Positions 16,606-25,094 of a stretch of DNA of 64,000 nucleotides are shown here, piece after piece. The stretch is from CAYRHN01 sp964424115. GTDB lineage: Bacteria; Chloroflexota; Anaerolineae; Anaerolineales; Anaerolineaceae. The stretch covers positions 310,001 to 374,000 of the forward strand of contig CAYRHN010000001.1 of assembly GCA_964424115.1 (NCBI GenBank), in the 5' to 3' direction. The notes below the pieces were generated by a model, which did no database searches, was not told the DNA's origin, and saw nothing but the letters and a program-made list of their open reading frames with translations. Position 1 is the stretch's first letter. Every line of letters begins with the position of its first letter. A program made the position numbers and the translations under genes.

Positions 16606-18042
16606 TTAATCTTCCAGATTTGAGAGAAAATCTAACAACAAGCGCACGCCGAAGCCCGTTGCACCTTTTGGACAATATGGCAATTCTTTGAGCGTGTCCG
16701 CCAGGCCAGCAATATCAAGATGAGCCCAGGGAATCTCCTCATTGACGAATTGTTTGAGGAATATCCCGCCTAAAACCGGATGTCCTTCGCGTCCCCCTGA
16801 ATTCTTAAGGTCCGCATCATCTCCCTCGAGTAATTTCGCATAGTCATCATCTAAAGGGAGTCGCCACAAACGTTCATGGGTGCGTTCTCCGGACGCGATG
16901 AGAGCATTGGCCAAGTCGTCATTATTGCTCATTAATCCAGCACGAACGCGACCGAGCGCCACTACCACTCCGCCAGTTAGTGTTGCTAAATCAATGATAG
17001 CGCGAGCATTATACTCCCGTTGAGCGTAGGTGAGTGCGTCAGCGAGCACCAGGCGGCCTTCAGCATCCGTGGAAATAATCTCGATTGTTTTTCCAGAGAG
17101 GCTGATAAGAATATCGTCGGGACGATATGCAAGGCTGTCCACCATATTTTCAGCAGCGCCGATCACACCAACGAGAGGTTGGGTGAGATGAAGGGCTTGC
17201 GCAGCATATAGCGTGGCAATCACATCAATACCACCGCATTTATCGTACTTCATGCTTACAATCCCTTCAACAGATTTCAGGGAATAACCGCCAGAATCAA
17301 AAGTAAGGGCCTTTCCAACCAGTACAACAGGTTTGGTTCCTTGAGGGGGATTATTGCCGGGGTAATTCAGGGCGATCAAGCGAGGTGGGGTAGAACTGCC
17401 TTTTCCAACAGCCAATATGGCTCCCGCGCCAAGTTCATTGAGGGCTTTATCGTCTAATACGGTCACTTGTACAGGTGTATTTTCAAAAAGAGCAAGAATG
17501 CGTGCTGACAAAGTAACCGGATTAATCACATTAGCCGGTTCGTGGGCCCATTCTCTAGCCATGAGCGTTGATTGAATGATAATCTGGTTTCTCTGCAACT
17601 CGTGGAGAAGCTCTGCCGGGAACTTGAGCAAATAGAGTCTTTTCTCCCCAAGATTATCTTGGGAGGATTTGTAACGGTTGAATTGATAGGACCCAAGCAG
17701 GATGCCTTCGATAATTGCATTCGGAGCGCCTGAGAAACCCAATTCCGTCAATTGCGCATAGTCAATGGATAGTTCTTGCGCACCTGATTTAAGCATCCAT
17801 TTTGCGAGTGAAGCCCCAGCCTGCCGGAATATTTCCAATGTCCATTTCTTTGGATCGCCAGTCGATACGAGAACTAATTGTTGATTTTCCGCGAGAGATT
17901 GCAGGACCAAATCTCCCGCTTTTTTCCCGGGCAGGGATGGAATGGGGGTGTCTGAGCCGGGAACAAATTTTGCAGAGAGCATCAAGGGGGATTCGAGTTC
18001 ATTGGTCTTGATCACGATACGTTGGGCGGGGAATGGATCCAT
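16606..18042 (-). CDS. pepA: Leucyl aminopeptidase, M17 family
   Basis: A two-metal cytosolic aminopeptidase of 478 aa that removes N-terminal residues from peptides. The C-terminal catalytic half has VGKALTFDSGGYSLK (metal-binding Lys and Asp) and the family signature STDAEGRLVLADAL, where NTDAEGR is more usual. The N-terminal half is the more variable M17 alpha/beta domain. CAGGAG lies about six bases before the ATG. It follows the metallophosphoesterase gene by 36 bases on the same strand and probably shares its transcript. Confidence 0.95.
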   Translation of the reverse strand: MDPFPAQRIVIKTNELESPLMLSAKFVPGSDTPIPSLPGKKAGDLVLQSLAENQQLVLVSTGDPKKWTLEIFRQAGASLAKWMLKSGAQELSIDYAQLTELGFSGAPNAIIEGILLGSYQFNRYKSSQDNLGEKRLYLLKFPAELLHELQRNQIIIQSTLMAREWAHEPANVINPVTLSARILALFENTPVQVTVLDDKALNELGAGAILAVGKGSSTPPRLIALNYPGNNPPQGTKPVVLVGKALTFDSGGYSLKSVEGIVSMKYDKCGGIDVIATLYAAQALHLTQPLVGVIGAAENMVDSLAYRPDDILISLSGKTIEIISTDAEGRLVLADALTYAQREYNARAIIDLATLTGGVVVALGRVRAGLMSNNDDLANALIASGERTHERLWRLPLDDDYAKLLEGDDADLKNSGGREGHPVLGGIFLKQFVNEEIPWAHLDIAGLADTLKELPYCPKGATGFGVRLLLDFLSNLED

Positions 18043-18078
18043 ACTAAACTCCTGTAAAATTAATATTGGAATTAACGA

Positions 18079-19212
18079 TCAATCAGACATCTCCCATATT
18101 ATAACCTCGGGAGGGCAAAGAAAGCGCATTCGGGGGGCGGCAGCTCCCTCCATGCCGATTCCGCGGGTGATATAGAGCATCATATTATCCAAGCGGTAAT
18201 TTCCACTTTGGAAGTCACGACCATAAAGGGAGCCGGTGAATAGAGCCCCAATCCAAGGGAGACGGAATTGTCCTCCGTGTGTGTGACCAGAAAGTTGTAA
18301 ATCAACTCCCATTTGAGCCGCATGAGGAGCAAGGTCCGGACTATGGTAGAGAAGCAATGTGAAATTTTCTGTAGGGGCGATTTCCATGAGATTGTGTAAT
18401 TTTTCAGCATCTTGATGAGGATGATGAGAACAAGACAATCCAATTAATTGCAGATTATTTTCCCCGTGGGGTAGAAGTACCATCTCATTCTGCAACCAGT
18501 GTACAGGGAGTCCTTCCAATATCATGGGAAGAGAAAGCGGCAAATCGACTGCGGGACTGCCGCTAACAAGAAAGACACCGAGAGGCGCGCTTAGTCTGCT
18601 CAAGAAGGACCGCGCATCACTGATGGCTTTTTCATCGTGCAAATATGAAAGATTTAGAATATCTCCGGAGAACAGGATCAAATCAGGTTGTTCTTGTTGG
18701 ATAATTTCCAGTAACTTCTCTTCCCGGCAAGTGCAGCGTTCCATGTGCAAGTCGCCCAAATGGATTAGCTTAAGGGGGCGAGGAGCCAATTTTGGGGTTC
18801 GTAGTTGGAGGCGGGTGATCGTTATTCGGAAAGGTTCGATCCAGAAGGCGTAGACCACCAATAATGTGCCAATACCTTGGATGACCAGATTTATTGAAAA
18901 GGGAAAACAAAGCATAAAAGGCGAACGAAGGAGCGCAAGGATTAACAAAGTCGGTTTTTCGGGTCCAAATGATCTCTTAGTACGACGTAAACCGACCAAG
19001 AGTATCCAATCCAAAAGAAAGAAAACTAACATTACTCCCGATGCAGGAAGCTCAAATTTTCCAGAGAGGATGGATAGGCTTACAAGGATGAGGAAGATCA
19101 ATATATCAGGAAGCGATTGAATTCGTTCCAGTTGATGAAGTGCAACGTCAAAAGGATTGCCGTGTTCGCCGGGGAAAGTTTTCCGATCAGAGAAATCCCG
19201 TGGTTGGATCAT
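18079..19212 (-). CDS. Membrane-anchored calcineurin-like metallophosphoesterase with degenerate GNHD motif
   Basis: A 377-aa protein with about four hydrophobic segments in the first 130 residues, then a metallophosphoesterase domain like the YkuE/LpxG group. Metal-binding motifs seen are GDLHM (DxH), SGD, YHSPD and GHTHGG. The motif that should read GNHD/E is SGSPAVD, so the usual metal-binding Asn and catalytic His are missing. The protein may therefore be weak, altered in specificity, or dead as an enzyme. The start overlaps the stop of the upstream SDR gene (ATGA). The membrane anchor and the KDSR-like neighbour hint at a lipid-related role, but no substrate can be read from the sequence. 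Confidence 0.85.
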   Translation of the reverse strand: MIQPRDFSDRKTFPGEHGNPFDVALHQLERIQSLPDILIFLILVSLSILSGKFELPASGVMLVFFLLDWILLVGLRRTKRSFGPEKPTLLILALLRSPFMLCFPFSINLVIQGIGTLLVVYAFWIEPFRITITRLQLRTPKLAPRPLKLIHLGDLHMERCTCREEKLLEIIQQEQPDLILFSGDILNLSYLHDEKAISDARSFLSRLSAPLGVFLVSGSPAVDLPLSLPMILEGLPVHWLQNEMVLLPHGENNLQLIGLSCSHHPHQDAEKLHNLMEIAPTENFTLLLYHSPDLAPHAAQMGVDLQLSGHTHGGQFRLPWIGALFTGSLYGRDFQSGNYRLDNMMLYITRGIGMEGAAAPRMRFLCPPEVIIWEMSD

Positions 19213-20051
19213 CCTTTTTTGGACCGCAGGTTGTGCAGGCCGTATGCTTCCAATATATTGATCACATGGTGAATGCGTCGCCCAGAGAGGAATACGATAT
19301 CGAACAGGAATCTTGTTTTAAATCCGGGAACGATCATATAATGCCCACGAGCCACGCCGCTCAGAATCTCCTCGGCTACCTTGTCTGGAGACATAGGAGG
19401 ACTATCTCCCCAAATTGCAGTAACGATCTCTGGGCGATGTTTCTTTTCTTCAGCGAATTGTGGTGTATCGGTATCATCCGGAAATACAACGGACACTTTA
19501 ATTCCTGTTCGATTAAGCTCGGCACGGAGGGCGTCTGAAAAACCACGGATGGCATATTTAGTGCTGCTATACGCTGAATAGCCGTGAATGCTGACTACAC
19601 CTAAGAAAGATGAGAGATTTACAATAATTCCCGACTTCCTTTGCAGCATACCAGGGAGAACGGCTTTTGTAACCTGGACTGTACCGAGAAAATTAACATC
19701 CATCATTTTCCGGTATTCTTCTACGGGCATTTGATCTACAAAGCCCGGCATGGCAATGCCGGCCGAATTTATCAACATGTCAGGGGTGCCATGTGCCCGA
19801 CAAAAACTATCCAGGCAAGAATTGATCTCGGAGAGATTGGAGACGTCAGCGGAAATAGTCCCAAAAACCTGGGCGGTATCTATTCTAAAAGCTTCGATCT
19901 CTTTGACAGCCGCGTTTAGAATTTCTGGCCGCCGAGCCAAAATCCATACGTTTGCACCACCATAGGCCAATTTTTTGGCGATTGCCAATCCAATTCCACT
20001 TGATCCCCCGGTCACCAGAACATTCTTTTTGATATAGAAATTCTTATTCAT
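19209..20051 (-). CDS. Short-chain dehydrogenase/reductase, 3-ketodihydrosphingosine reductase-like
   Basis: A 280-aa NAD(P)-dependent oxidoreductase. It has the Rossmann motif TGGSSGIG near residue 14, INSAG (NNAG position), a catalytic Ser in NLSSF and YSSTK (YxxxK). The segment VSVVFPDDTDTPQF resembles the hallmark of 3-ketodihydrosphingosine reductases (KDSR/TSC10), suggesting reduction of a keto-lipid, but this is inferred. The ATG at 20051 is preferred: it begins just before the Rossmann strand and follows the fmdB stop by seven bases. An in-frame ATG at 20153 would place 34 Ala-rich residues inside the fmdB gene. The downstream metallophosphoesterase overlaps by four bases. Confidence 0.88.
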   Translation of the reverse strand: MNKNFYIKKNVLVTGGSSGIGLAIAKKLAYGGANVWILARRPEILNAAVKEIEAFRIDTAQVFGTISADVSNLSEINSCLDSFCRAHGTPDMLINSAGIAMPGFVDQMPVEEYRKMMDVNFLGTVQVTKAVLPGMLQRKSGIIVNLSSFLGVVSIHGYSAYSSTKYAIRGFSDALRAELNRTGIKVSVVFPDDTDTPQFAEEKKHRPEIVTAIWGDSPPMSPDKVAEEILSGVARGHYMIVPGFKTRFLFDIVFLSGRRIHHVINILEAYGLHNLRSKKG

Positions 20052-20058
20052 AGGGAAA

Positions 20059-20289
20059 TTAATGAGAACATGAGCTGCAATTGCCGTTGCAAGATCCGCA
20101 AGAGCAGCTTCCGCCGCTGGATCCTGCAACAGAATGTCCATCGCTGGATGCATAAAACAATGACAAAACCCGCCTGGTACGTGGGCTGTGGCAGGATTTG
20201 CATTCTATTTGAGCATCAGCATCTTTAATAGATCGCAAGGCGTCAAAACGAACACCACATTGCTGACAGATATATTCGTAGAGTGGCAT
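20059..20289 (-). CDS. FmdB-family zinc-ribbon protein
   Basis: A 76-aa protein that starts MPLYEYICQQCG and has a second CxxC (CKSCH) about 27 residues later, the FmdB/CxxC_CxxC_SSSS zinc ribbon. The C-terminus is unusually rich in Gly, Ser, Cys and His (CSCGSCNGNCSSCSH), a possible extra metal site. The start at 20289 has GGAGG nine bases upstream; the TTG at 20298 would have no spacer. The role is unknown; the name derives from a putative regulator of formamidase. It heads a leftward group with the SDR, metallophosphoesterase and pepA. Confidence 0.88.
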   Translation of the reverse strand: MPLYEYICQQCGVRFDALRSIKDADAQIECKSCHSPRTRRVLSLFYASSDGHSVAGSSGGSCSCGSCNGNCSSCSH

Positions 20290-20399
20290 AAGAGGCAACC
20301 TCCTGGGGAAAATTGTAACTGAAACCGGGTAAGATTACAATACGCTTAATTCCTGTAATATAAATTATGTCGATTGACAAAAAGATGAAAGTTCATTCC

Positions 20400-20428
20400 T
20401 TGTCAGAAAAGATAAAGTGCGATATCAT
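20400..20428 (+). promoter_or_regulatory. Sigma-70 promoter for the phn importer
   Basis: TTGTCA at 20400-20405 and TATCAT at 20423-20428 are 17 bases apart, about 60 bases before the phnD start. A TTGACA at 20374-20379 lacks a convincing -10. Confidence 0.55.
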
Positions 20429-20442
20429 TTTGACCAGTCTGG

Positions 20443-20456
20443 CCGGGAAATCCCGG
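20443..20456. promoter_or_regulatory. Small inverted repeat in the phnD leader
   Basis: CCGGGA-AA-TCCCGG, six bases on each side, lies just downstream of the predicted transcription start. It could be an operator for a dimeric regulator or an mRNA-stabilising hairpin. Confidence 0.4.
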
Positions 20457-20488
20457 TAAGCTAACCCGTATTTCTAGAGGAGAAGAAA

Positions 20489-21523
20489 ATGTCCAAACGT
20501 GTTGTGTACACCCTGTTGGCTGTGTTGACCGTGATGGCGATCGTGCTGTCCGGCTGCGCAACCCCAACCGCTACCACGGCCCCTACGGCTGTTCCGACCA
20601 AAGCTCCGACCCCCGTACCGCCGACCGCGACTCCTGAACCCACCGCCATTCCGCTGGGTAGCCCGGAGAACCCGATCATCATGGCCCAGGCGCCCTCCGC
20701 CACCACTCAGGAACTGATCGCCGGTGGTGAGAAAGTAGCTGCCAAGCTGACCGAAATGACCGGTTATACAATCAAAGTGGTTGTCCCCAATAGCTACGCC
20801 GCGTTGGTGGAAGCCATGGGTTCCGGCAATGCGCACATTGGCTGGCTGCCCACCTTTGGCTACATGCTGGCGAAGGAAAAAGGCTATGCTGATGTTGTTC
20901 TGGCCGTTGTCCGCTCTGGCTCCGACCATTATGGCGCTCAGTACATCGCCCGCGCCGATGCTGGATTCACTCCCTATTTTGATCCCACCACCAATACCAA
21001 CACCGCCGATGCAGCGACTGCTCTGGCTCAGTTCGATGGCAAGAAACCCTGCTGGACCGACCCGCTGTCTGTCTCCGGTTACATTATCCCCTTGGGCTTC
21101 TTGAATAATCTCGGTATCAAAACCCAGGCTGGCGCTTTCGTTCAGGGGCACCCGACTGTTGTCACCGCTGTGTACGCTGGCGGTATCTGCGACTTCGGCG
21201 CCACCTACATCGACGCCCGCACCAATAAAGGTGTCAATGAAGCCCATCCGGATGTTCAGGAAAAAGTGGTTGTGATTTGGCGCACCGACCCCGTGATCCC
21301 CAACGATAACGTTTCGATCGCCTCCTCCGTCCCCGCTGACGTCAAGGAAAAGATCGTGAACGCTCTCGTTGAGATCGCCAGCACCGAAGATGGCCAGGCG
21401 TTGCTCAAGGAAGGCGGCTTTGATGTTCAAGGCCTCGAGCCGGTTGATGACACCTTCTATGATGAATTCCGTGTCTATCTGCAGGCTTCCGGTATCGACG
21501 TTACCACCCTGTACCCCAAGTAA
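20489..21523 (+). CDS. phnD: Phosphonate/phosphite-type ABC transporter substrate-binding lipoprotein
   Basis: A 344-aa lipoprotein. The signal peptide ends in the lipobox LSGC, with Cys23 the lipidated residue. A Thr/Pro/Ala-rich tether follows (about 24-55), then a PhnD-type periplasmic-binding fold. It should capture a phosphonate, phosphite or related anion outside the membrane and hand it to the two PhnE permeases. Codon use is strikingly biased to C-ending and G+C-rich codons compared with all neighbours, the mark of a very highly expressed gene; this bias also creates a long antisense open frame. A good ribosome site (AGAGGAG) precedes the ATG. A strong hairpin separates it from the ATPase gene. 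No C-P lyase genes are nearby, so the substrate is open. Confidence 0.92.
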   Translation: MSKRVVYTLLAVLTVMAIVLSGCATPTATTAPTAVPTKAPTPVPPTATPEPTAIPLGSPENPIIMAQAPSATTQELIAGGEKVAAKLTEMTGYTIKVVVPNSYAALVEAMGSGNAHIGWLPTFGYMLAKEKGYADVVLAVVRSGSDHYGAQYIARADAGFTPYFDPTTNTNTADAATALAQFDGKKPCWTDPLSVSGYIIPLGFLNNLGIKTQAGAFVQGHPTVVTAVYAGGICDFGATYIDARTNKGVNEAHPDVQEKVVVIWRTDPVIPNDNVSIASSVPADVKEKIVNALVEIASTEDGQALLKEGGFDVQGLEPVDDTFYDEFRVYLQASGIDVTTLYPK

Positions 21524-21539
21524 ATCGACTGTGTGTATT

Positions 21540-21574
21540 AAAGAGAGGGGAGGAATTCCTCCCCTCTCTTTTCT
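21540..21574 (+). terminator. 16-bp perfect hairpin between phnD and phnC
   Basis: The two halves 21540-21555 and 21556-21571 (AAAGAGAGGGGAGGAA and its complement) form a perfect palindrome, followed by a short T-rich stretch. It probably ends most phnD transcripts, or stabilises their 3' ends, so that the binding protein outnumbers the ATPase and permeases. Confidence 0.8.
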
Positions 21575-21683
21575 TGTAAATCATTCCACCCATCTGGCAG
21601 GGGCGCAGTAAGGTAGTGTGCTGTTTTGGACGGGTAATGCCCTTCCAAAAGATCACATTCCCCTCAAGTATGCCTGATAATTA

Positions 21684-21711
21684 TTGAGAATTTCCCATAT
21701 AATTATATAGA
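21684..21711 (+). promoter_or_regulatory. Possible promoter for phnC-phnE-phnE
   Basis: TTGAGA at 21684-21689 with TATAGA at 21706-21711 (16-base spacer), next to a perfect TATAAT at 21698-21703 that lacks a good -35. The stretch 21575-21743 holds no gene and seems to be a secondary promoter region. Confidence 0.35.
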
Positions 21712-21743
21712 TAAATTAAGTACCCGAACAAGGGAGATGAACT

Positions 21744-22514
21744 GTGCTGCGCATTCAAAATGTAAGCAAAGTATATCCAAATGGAACCCAGGCTCTAAAG
21801 AACGTCTCCTTCGACGTAAAAGAGGGCGAGTTCCTGGTTGTTATTGGCCTTTCCGGATCTGGCAAGTCAACCTTGCTTCGTTGTATTAATCGATTGATCG
21901 ATCCTACTGAAGGCCAGATTTTATGGGATGATATTGATATAACAGCTGCAAAAGGAAAAGATTTGCGCGTAATCCGCCGGAAGATCGCGATGGTGTTCCA
22001 GCAGTTCAATCTGGTAAAACGGTCCAGCGTCCTTACCAATGTGCTCAGCGGGCGGTTGGGGTATGCCAATCCGTGGTCAGCCATGGTCGGAATTTGGCCC
22101 AAGGAGGATCGTTCGCGGGCAATGCGGGCACTGGAAAGAGTCGGTATTCCTGATAAGGCAAAGGCGAGAGCAGATGCACTGTCGGGAGGCCAACAGCAGC
22201 GCGTAGGGATTGCGCGAGCTTTAATGCAGGAACCGAAGATCATCCTGGCGGATGAACCGGTGGCCAGTCTGGACCCGGTATTGTCACATAGTATTTTGCA
22301 ATATCTTGAGCAACTGAACAAAACAGATGGAACCACTGTAATTTGCAGCTTGCACTTCCTCGACCTGGTACATCGTTACGCGACAAGAGTTGTAGCATTG
22401 AAGGATGGCATGAAAGTATTTGAAGGGCTGCCGTCTGAGATAAATCGAGAGAAATTTAAGGAAATTTATGGCGAAGAAGCGCAAGAAGTCCGCGCCACGT
22501 CCGTGGAGGCATAA
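21744..22514 (+). CDS. phnC: Phosphonate-type ABC transporter ATP-binding protein
   Basis: The 256-aa ATPase of the importer. Walker A is GLSGSGKST, the Q-loop QQFNL, the signature [15 protein letters not shown] and Walker B IILADEP. The stretch from [10 protein letters not shown] through the signature is typical of PhnC. The GTG start at 21744 follows AGGGAG by seven bases. The stop overlaps the first permease start (TAATG). Confidence 0.95.
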   Translation: MLRIQNVSKVYPNGTQALKNVSFDVKEGEFLVVIGLSGSGKSTLLRCINRLIDPTEGQILWDDIDITAAKGKDLRVIRRKIAMVFQQFNLVKRSSVLTNVLSGRLGYANPWSAMVGIWPKEDRSRAMRALERVGIPDKAKARADALSGGQQQRVGIARALMQEPKIILADEPVASLDPVLSHSILQYLEQLNKTDGTTVICSLHFLDLVHRYATRVVALKDGMKVFEGLPSEINREKFKEIYGEEAQEVRATSVEA

Positions 22515-23896
22515 TGACTAGCGAAGCCCCCACCAAGGTATCTAAAGGGCGCAGCAAGATTCTTGCAGCAATTTTATCTTTCATTGCTCCGGGAGCAGGT
22601 CAAATCTTCCTGGGTGATTATAAACGCGGCCTAGCTTTGTTTTTCGCGTTTTTAACCGCATTAGGAACCACTCTCTGGTATGGACACTTAGGATGGTTCC
22701 TTGTTCCGTTACTTCTGTGGATGTGGATTATTTGGGACGCTTACCGTCTCCAGGATCAGGGCGCGCCGATCGTACTTCCGTTAATCATATGGTTGGTAAT
22801 GGCGTTTGGGATAGGATGGCAGGTTACACAAGTAGATTTCGGTATTTTATTTTCCAATCCAGACAGAGCTGAATCCATCATTGGCCCAATGCTTAACCCT
22901 GATTTTGTTCAGGAGAGAAGCGAGTCGCAATACGCCAGGATAAAGGTTCAACTTCCATGTGGAAGTTATACGGGTGATTTGGCCGCCAGCAAGAACGGGA
23001 TTTCTTTGGAAATCAGTAAGAATTGTGTGGTTGTGAATGATGAAATAACGATCACTGCTGAAGGTCTTTGGCCTGATTACGAGGTTTCGGTTAATTGGAT
23101 CATTCCGCAAGGAAATACTGCCAAGAGCTTCTTAGGTAAAACAGATGCGAATGGTAAGGCCATGGTGACCTTTCATGTACCTCCACAGGCACTTTCGCAA
23201 GCCCCGGATGTCACTTTACCTCAGATACATGAAGTTGAAGTTCGCCAGAAAAGGGGGATTGGAGGGACCGAGATTTCTTCGAATGGTCAATATGTGGTCC
23301 AGGGGATTTATGAAACGCTCGCCATGGCTCTGCTGGCTACAACACTTGGCGCGTTATTGGCTATTCCCTTTGGTTTCCTGGCGGCTCGTAATTTGATGGG
23401 GGCGAACCCGATCACGCAGGCGATCTACTTCGTTGTTCGTACCGTGATGAATTTTGCCCGCTCAGTCGAAGCCTTGATTATGGCGATTGTCTTTGTAAAG
23501 ATCGTAGGCCTGGGAACCTTTGCAGGTATGTTGGCTATCATGCTACACACGGTGGCAGCCCTGGCCAAGCTATACTCGGAAGTAATCGAAGGGATCGATT
23601 CAGGCCCGATTGAAGCAATCCGCGCTACCGGAGCGAATTGGTTTGAGATTGTTCGTTATGCAGTAGTTCCACAAATCGTACCCGCATTCACCTCGTTAAC
23701 TATTTATCGATGGGATATCAACGTCCGTTCTTCAGTGGTCATCGGATTCGTTGGAGGCGGCGGAATTGGTCAGGTGTTGACGCAGTGGATTACCCTGGCT
23801 CAATACCGTGCGGTTGGTGCATCGTTCATTGCCATTATCATTGTTGTGATGATGATGGATTTCTTTAGCGCAAAGTTGCGCGAACGGCTGGTGTAA
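22514..23896 (+). CDS. phnE: PhnE-type ABC permease with N-terminal TM2-like region and extracellular beta domain
   Basis: The membrane subunit of the importer, 460 aa, far longer than a standard PhnE (about 270). Residues 15-115 form several hydrophobic segments beginning FIAPGAGQIFLGDYKRG, like TM2/DUF5683 small membrane domains. Residues 130-255 form a hydrophilic Cys-containing domain (C150 and C172 by estimate) with a beta, Ig-like pattern (ITITAEGLWPDYEVSVNW). The permease core follows with the EAA loop EAIRATGANWFEIVRYAVVP. The second permease carries a related insert, so the domain is probably an extracellular docking site for PhnD. It overlaps both neighbours by one base (TAATG). Confidence 0.9.
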   Translation: MTSEAPTKVSKGRSKILAAILSFIAPGAGQIFLGDYKRGLALFFAFLTALGTTLWYGHLGWFLVPLLLWMWIIWDAYRLQDQGAPIVLPLIIWLVMAFGIGWQVTQVDFGILFSNPDRAESIIGPMLNPDFVQERSESQYARIKVQLPCGSYTGDLAASKNGISLEISKNCVVVNDEITITAEGLWPDYEVSVNWIIPQGNTAKSFLGKTDANGKAMVTFHVPPQALSQAPDVTLPQIHEVEVRQKRGIGGTEISSNGQYVVQGIYETLAMALLATTLGALLAIPFGFLAARNLMGANPITQAIYFVVRTVMNFARSVEALIMAIVFVKIVGLGTFAGMLAIMLHTVAALAKLYSEVIEGIDSGPIEAIRATGANWFEIVRYAVVPQIVPAFTSLTIYRWDINVRSSVVIGFVGGGGIGQVLTQWITLAQYRAVGASFIAIIIVVMMMDFFSAKLRERLV

Positions 23897-25053
23897 TGAT
23901 GAAATCTTTGACTCCATTTTTAAAACCAGCACGATTTCTTCTGCTTCTTGTGATCATCGTAATTGCTTATGGGTTGAGTATCCAGGTAGTTCAACCTGAT
24001 TTTGGCAAATTGATCACATCGGCGCAGAATGCGGATCAGATGATTAAGGAATTGTTGTCGCCGGACTTGATAACGCAACGTTCCGTTGGAACAGTCGTGA
24101 TCTCAGCAACGGTGCCTGTACCTTGCGGAAGCGCTGCAGAGTCGGAGCCTGTAACCAGTGGCCCAAGAATAAGCGTTGAACCAGGATGCGCCGCAGAACG
24201 TGAAAAGGTTACGCTAAAAGGTGAGGGATTGGCACCCAATGTGGAAGTGGCCTTGAAATGGAAATTACCAAGCGGTCAATACTTCAGCGTTTCTACTTCT
24301 AAGATCGAAACGGATGAAAACGGCACTTTTGAGCGGGAGATTGAAATTCGCCCGATTGTGGCCACGAAGGATGGAATAGCCTCCCAATTGGAAGTCGTGG
24401 TCAACAATCCAGAGACGGTGACAGAAATATCTCAAACGTTAAGAGATGTTATCAATGCGATGATGGTGACCATTTTCATGGCTCTCATTGCAACTGCGCT
24501 GGGAACTTTGATCGCTGTTCCGGTGGGCTTCCTGGCAGCATCTAATATTACACGTAAAGGGTGTCTCGGAACCGGTGTGTACTACGTGGCACGCACGCTG
24601 TTGAATATCACCAGATCTTTTGAGGCGCTGGTAATTGCGACCATCTTTGCATTGATGGTGGGATTTGGTAGTCCATTTGCTGGTGTCTTGGCATTGACGT
24701 TGGTTACGATCGCATCCTTGGGAAAAATGTTCTCTGAGGCGGTCGAATCCATCGATCGCGGCCCCATCGAGGCGATCACGGCAACAGGTGCAAATCCAGC
24801 AGAAGTGGTCCTGTATGGCATTCTTCCTCAAGTGTTGCAGGACTTCTTCTCGTTTGTTATCTATCATTGGGATATCAATGTCCGCATGTCCACGGTGATC
24901 GGTTTTGTGGGCGGTGGCGGCATTGGGTACTATCTCTCGCAACAAACCAACCAACTGCTTTGGTCTAAGGCGGGTACAGCGCTGTTGGCGATCATTATTG
25001 TTGTGTGGACGCTAGATTTCTTGAGCGCTCAGATTCGCAAGAAAATGGTGTAA
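23896..25053 (+). CDS. phnE: Second PhnE-type ABC permease with extracellular beta domain
   Basis: 385 aa. One N-terminal membrane helix (about 12-32) is followed by an extracellular region (about 33-175) with Cys residues and a beta pattern (KVTLKGEGLAPNVEVALKW) clearly related to that in the first permease. The permease core has EAITATGANPAEVVLYGILP as the EAA loop. With the first permease it should make a heterodimeric channel served by PhnC. It lacks the TM2-like region of its partner. A strong terminator follows five bases after the stop. Confidence 0.9.
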   Translation: MMKSLTPFLKPARFLLLLVIIVIAYGLSIQVVQPDFGKLITSAQNADQMIKELLSPDLITQRSVGTVVISATVPVPCGSAAESEPVTSGPRISVEPGCAAEREKVTLKGEGLAPNVEVALKWKLPSGQYFSVSTSKIETDENGTFEREIEIRPIVATKDGIASQLEVVVNNPETVTEISQTLRDVINAMMVTIFMALIATALGTLIAVPVGFLAASNITRKGCLGTGVYYVARTLLNITRSFEALVIATIFALMVGFGSPFAGVLALTLVTIASLGKMFSEAVESIDRGPIEAITATGANPAEVVLYGILPQVLQDFFSFVIYHWDINVRMSTVIGFVGGGGIGYYLSQQTNQLLWSKAGTALLAIIIVVWTLDFLSAQIRKKMV

Positions 25054-25057
25054 CATG

Positions 25058-25094
25058 AAAGGTGGCGGCGCGAGAAAGCGCCGCCACCTTTTTT
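25058..25094. terminator. Bidirectional terminator between phnE and htpG
   Basis: A 13-bp stem (AAAGGTGGCGGCG at 25058-25070 with its complement at 25079-25091) and an 8-base loop, with a T-tract on the plus strand. The A residues before the stem give the minus strand a short T-run. Confidence 0.9.

Noticed and set aside
20052..20153. N-terminal extension of the SDR from an upstream ATG
   Set aside because: It would sit inside the fmdB gene in another frame and lies ahead of a normal Rossmann start.
20474..21430. A 318-codon open frame on the minus strand opposite phnD
   Set aside because: It mirrors the strong codon bias of phnD, has no ribosome site or family resemblance, and is Gly/Arg-rich low-complexity sequence.
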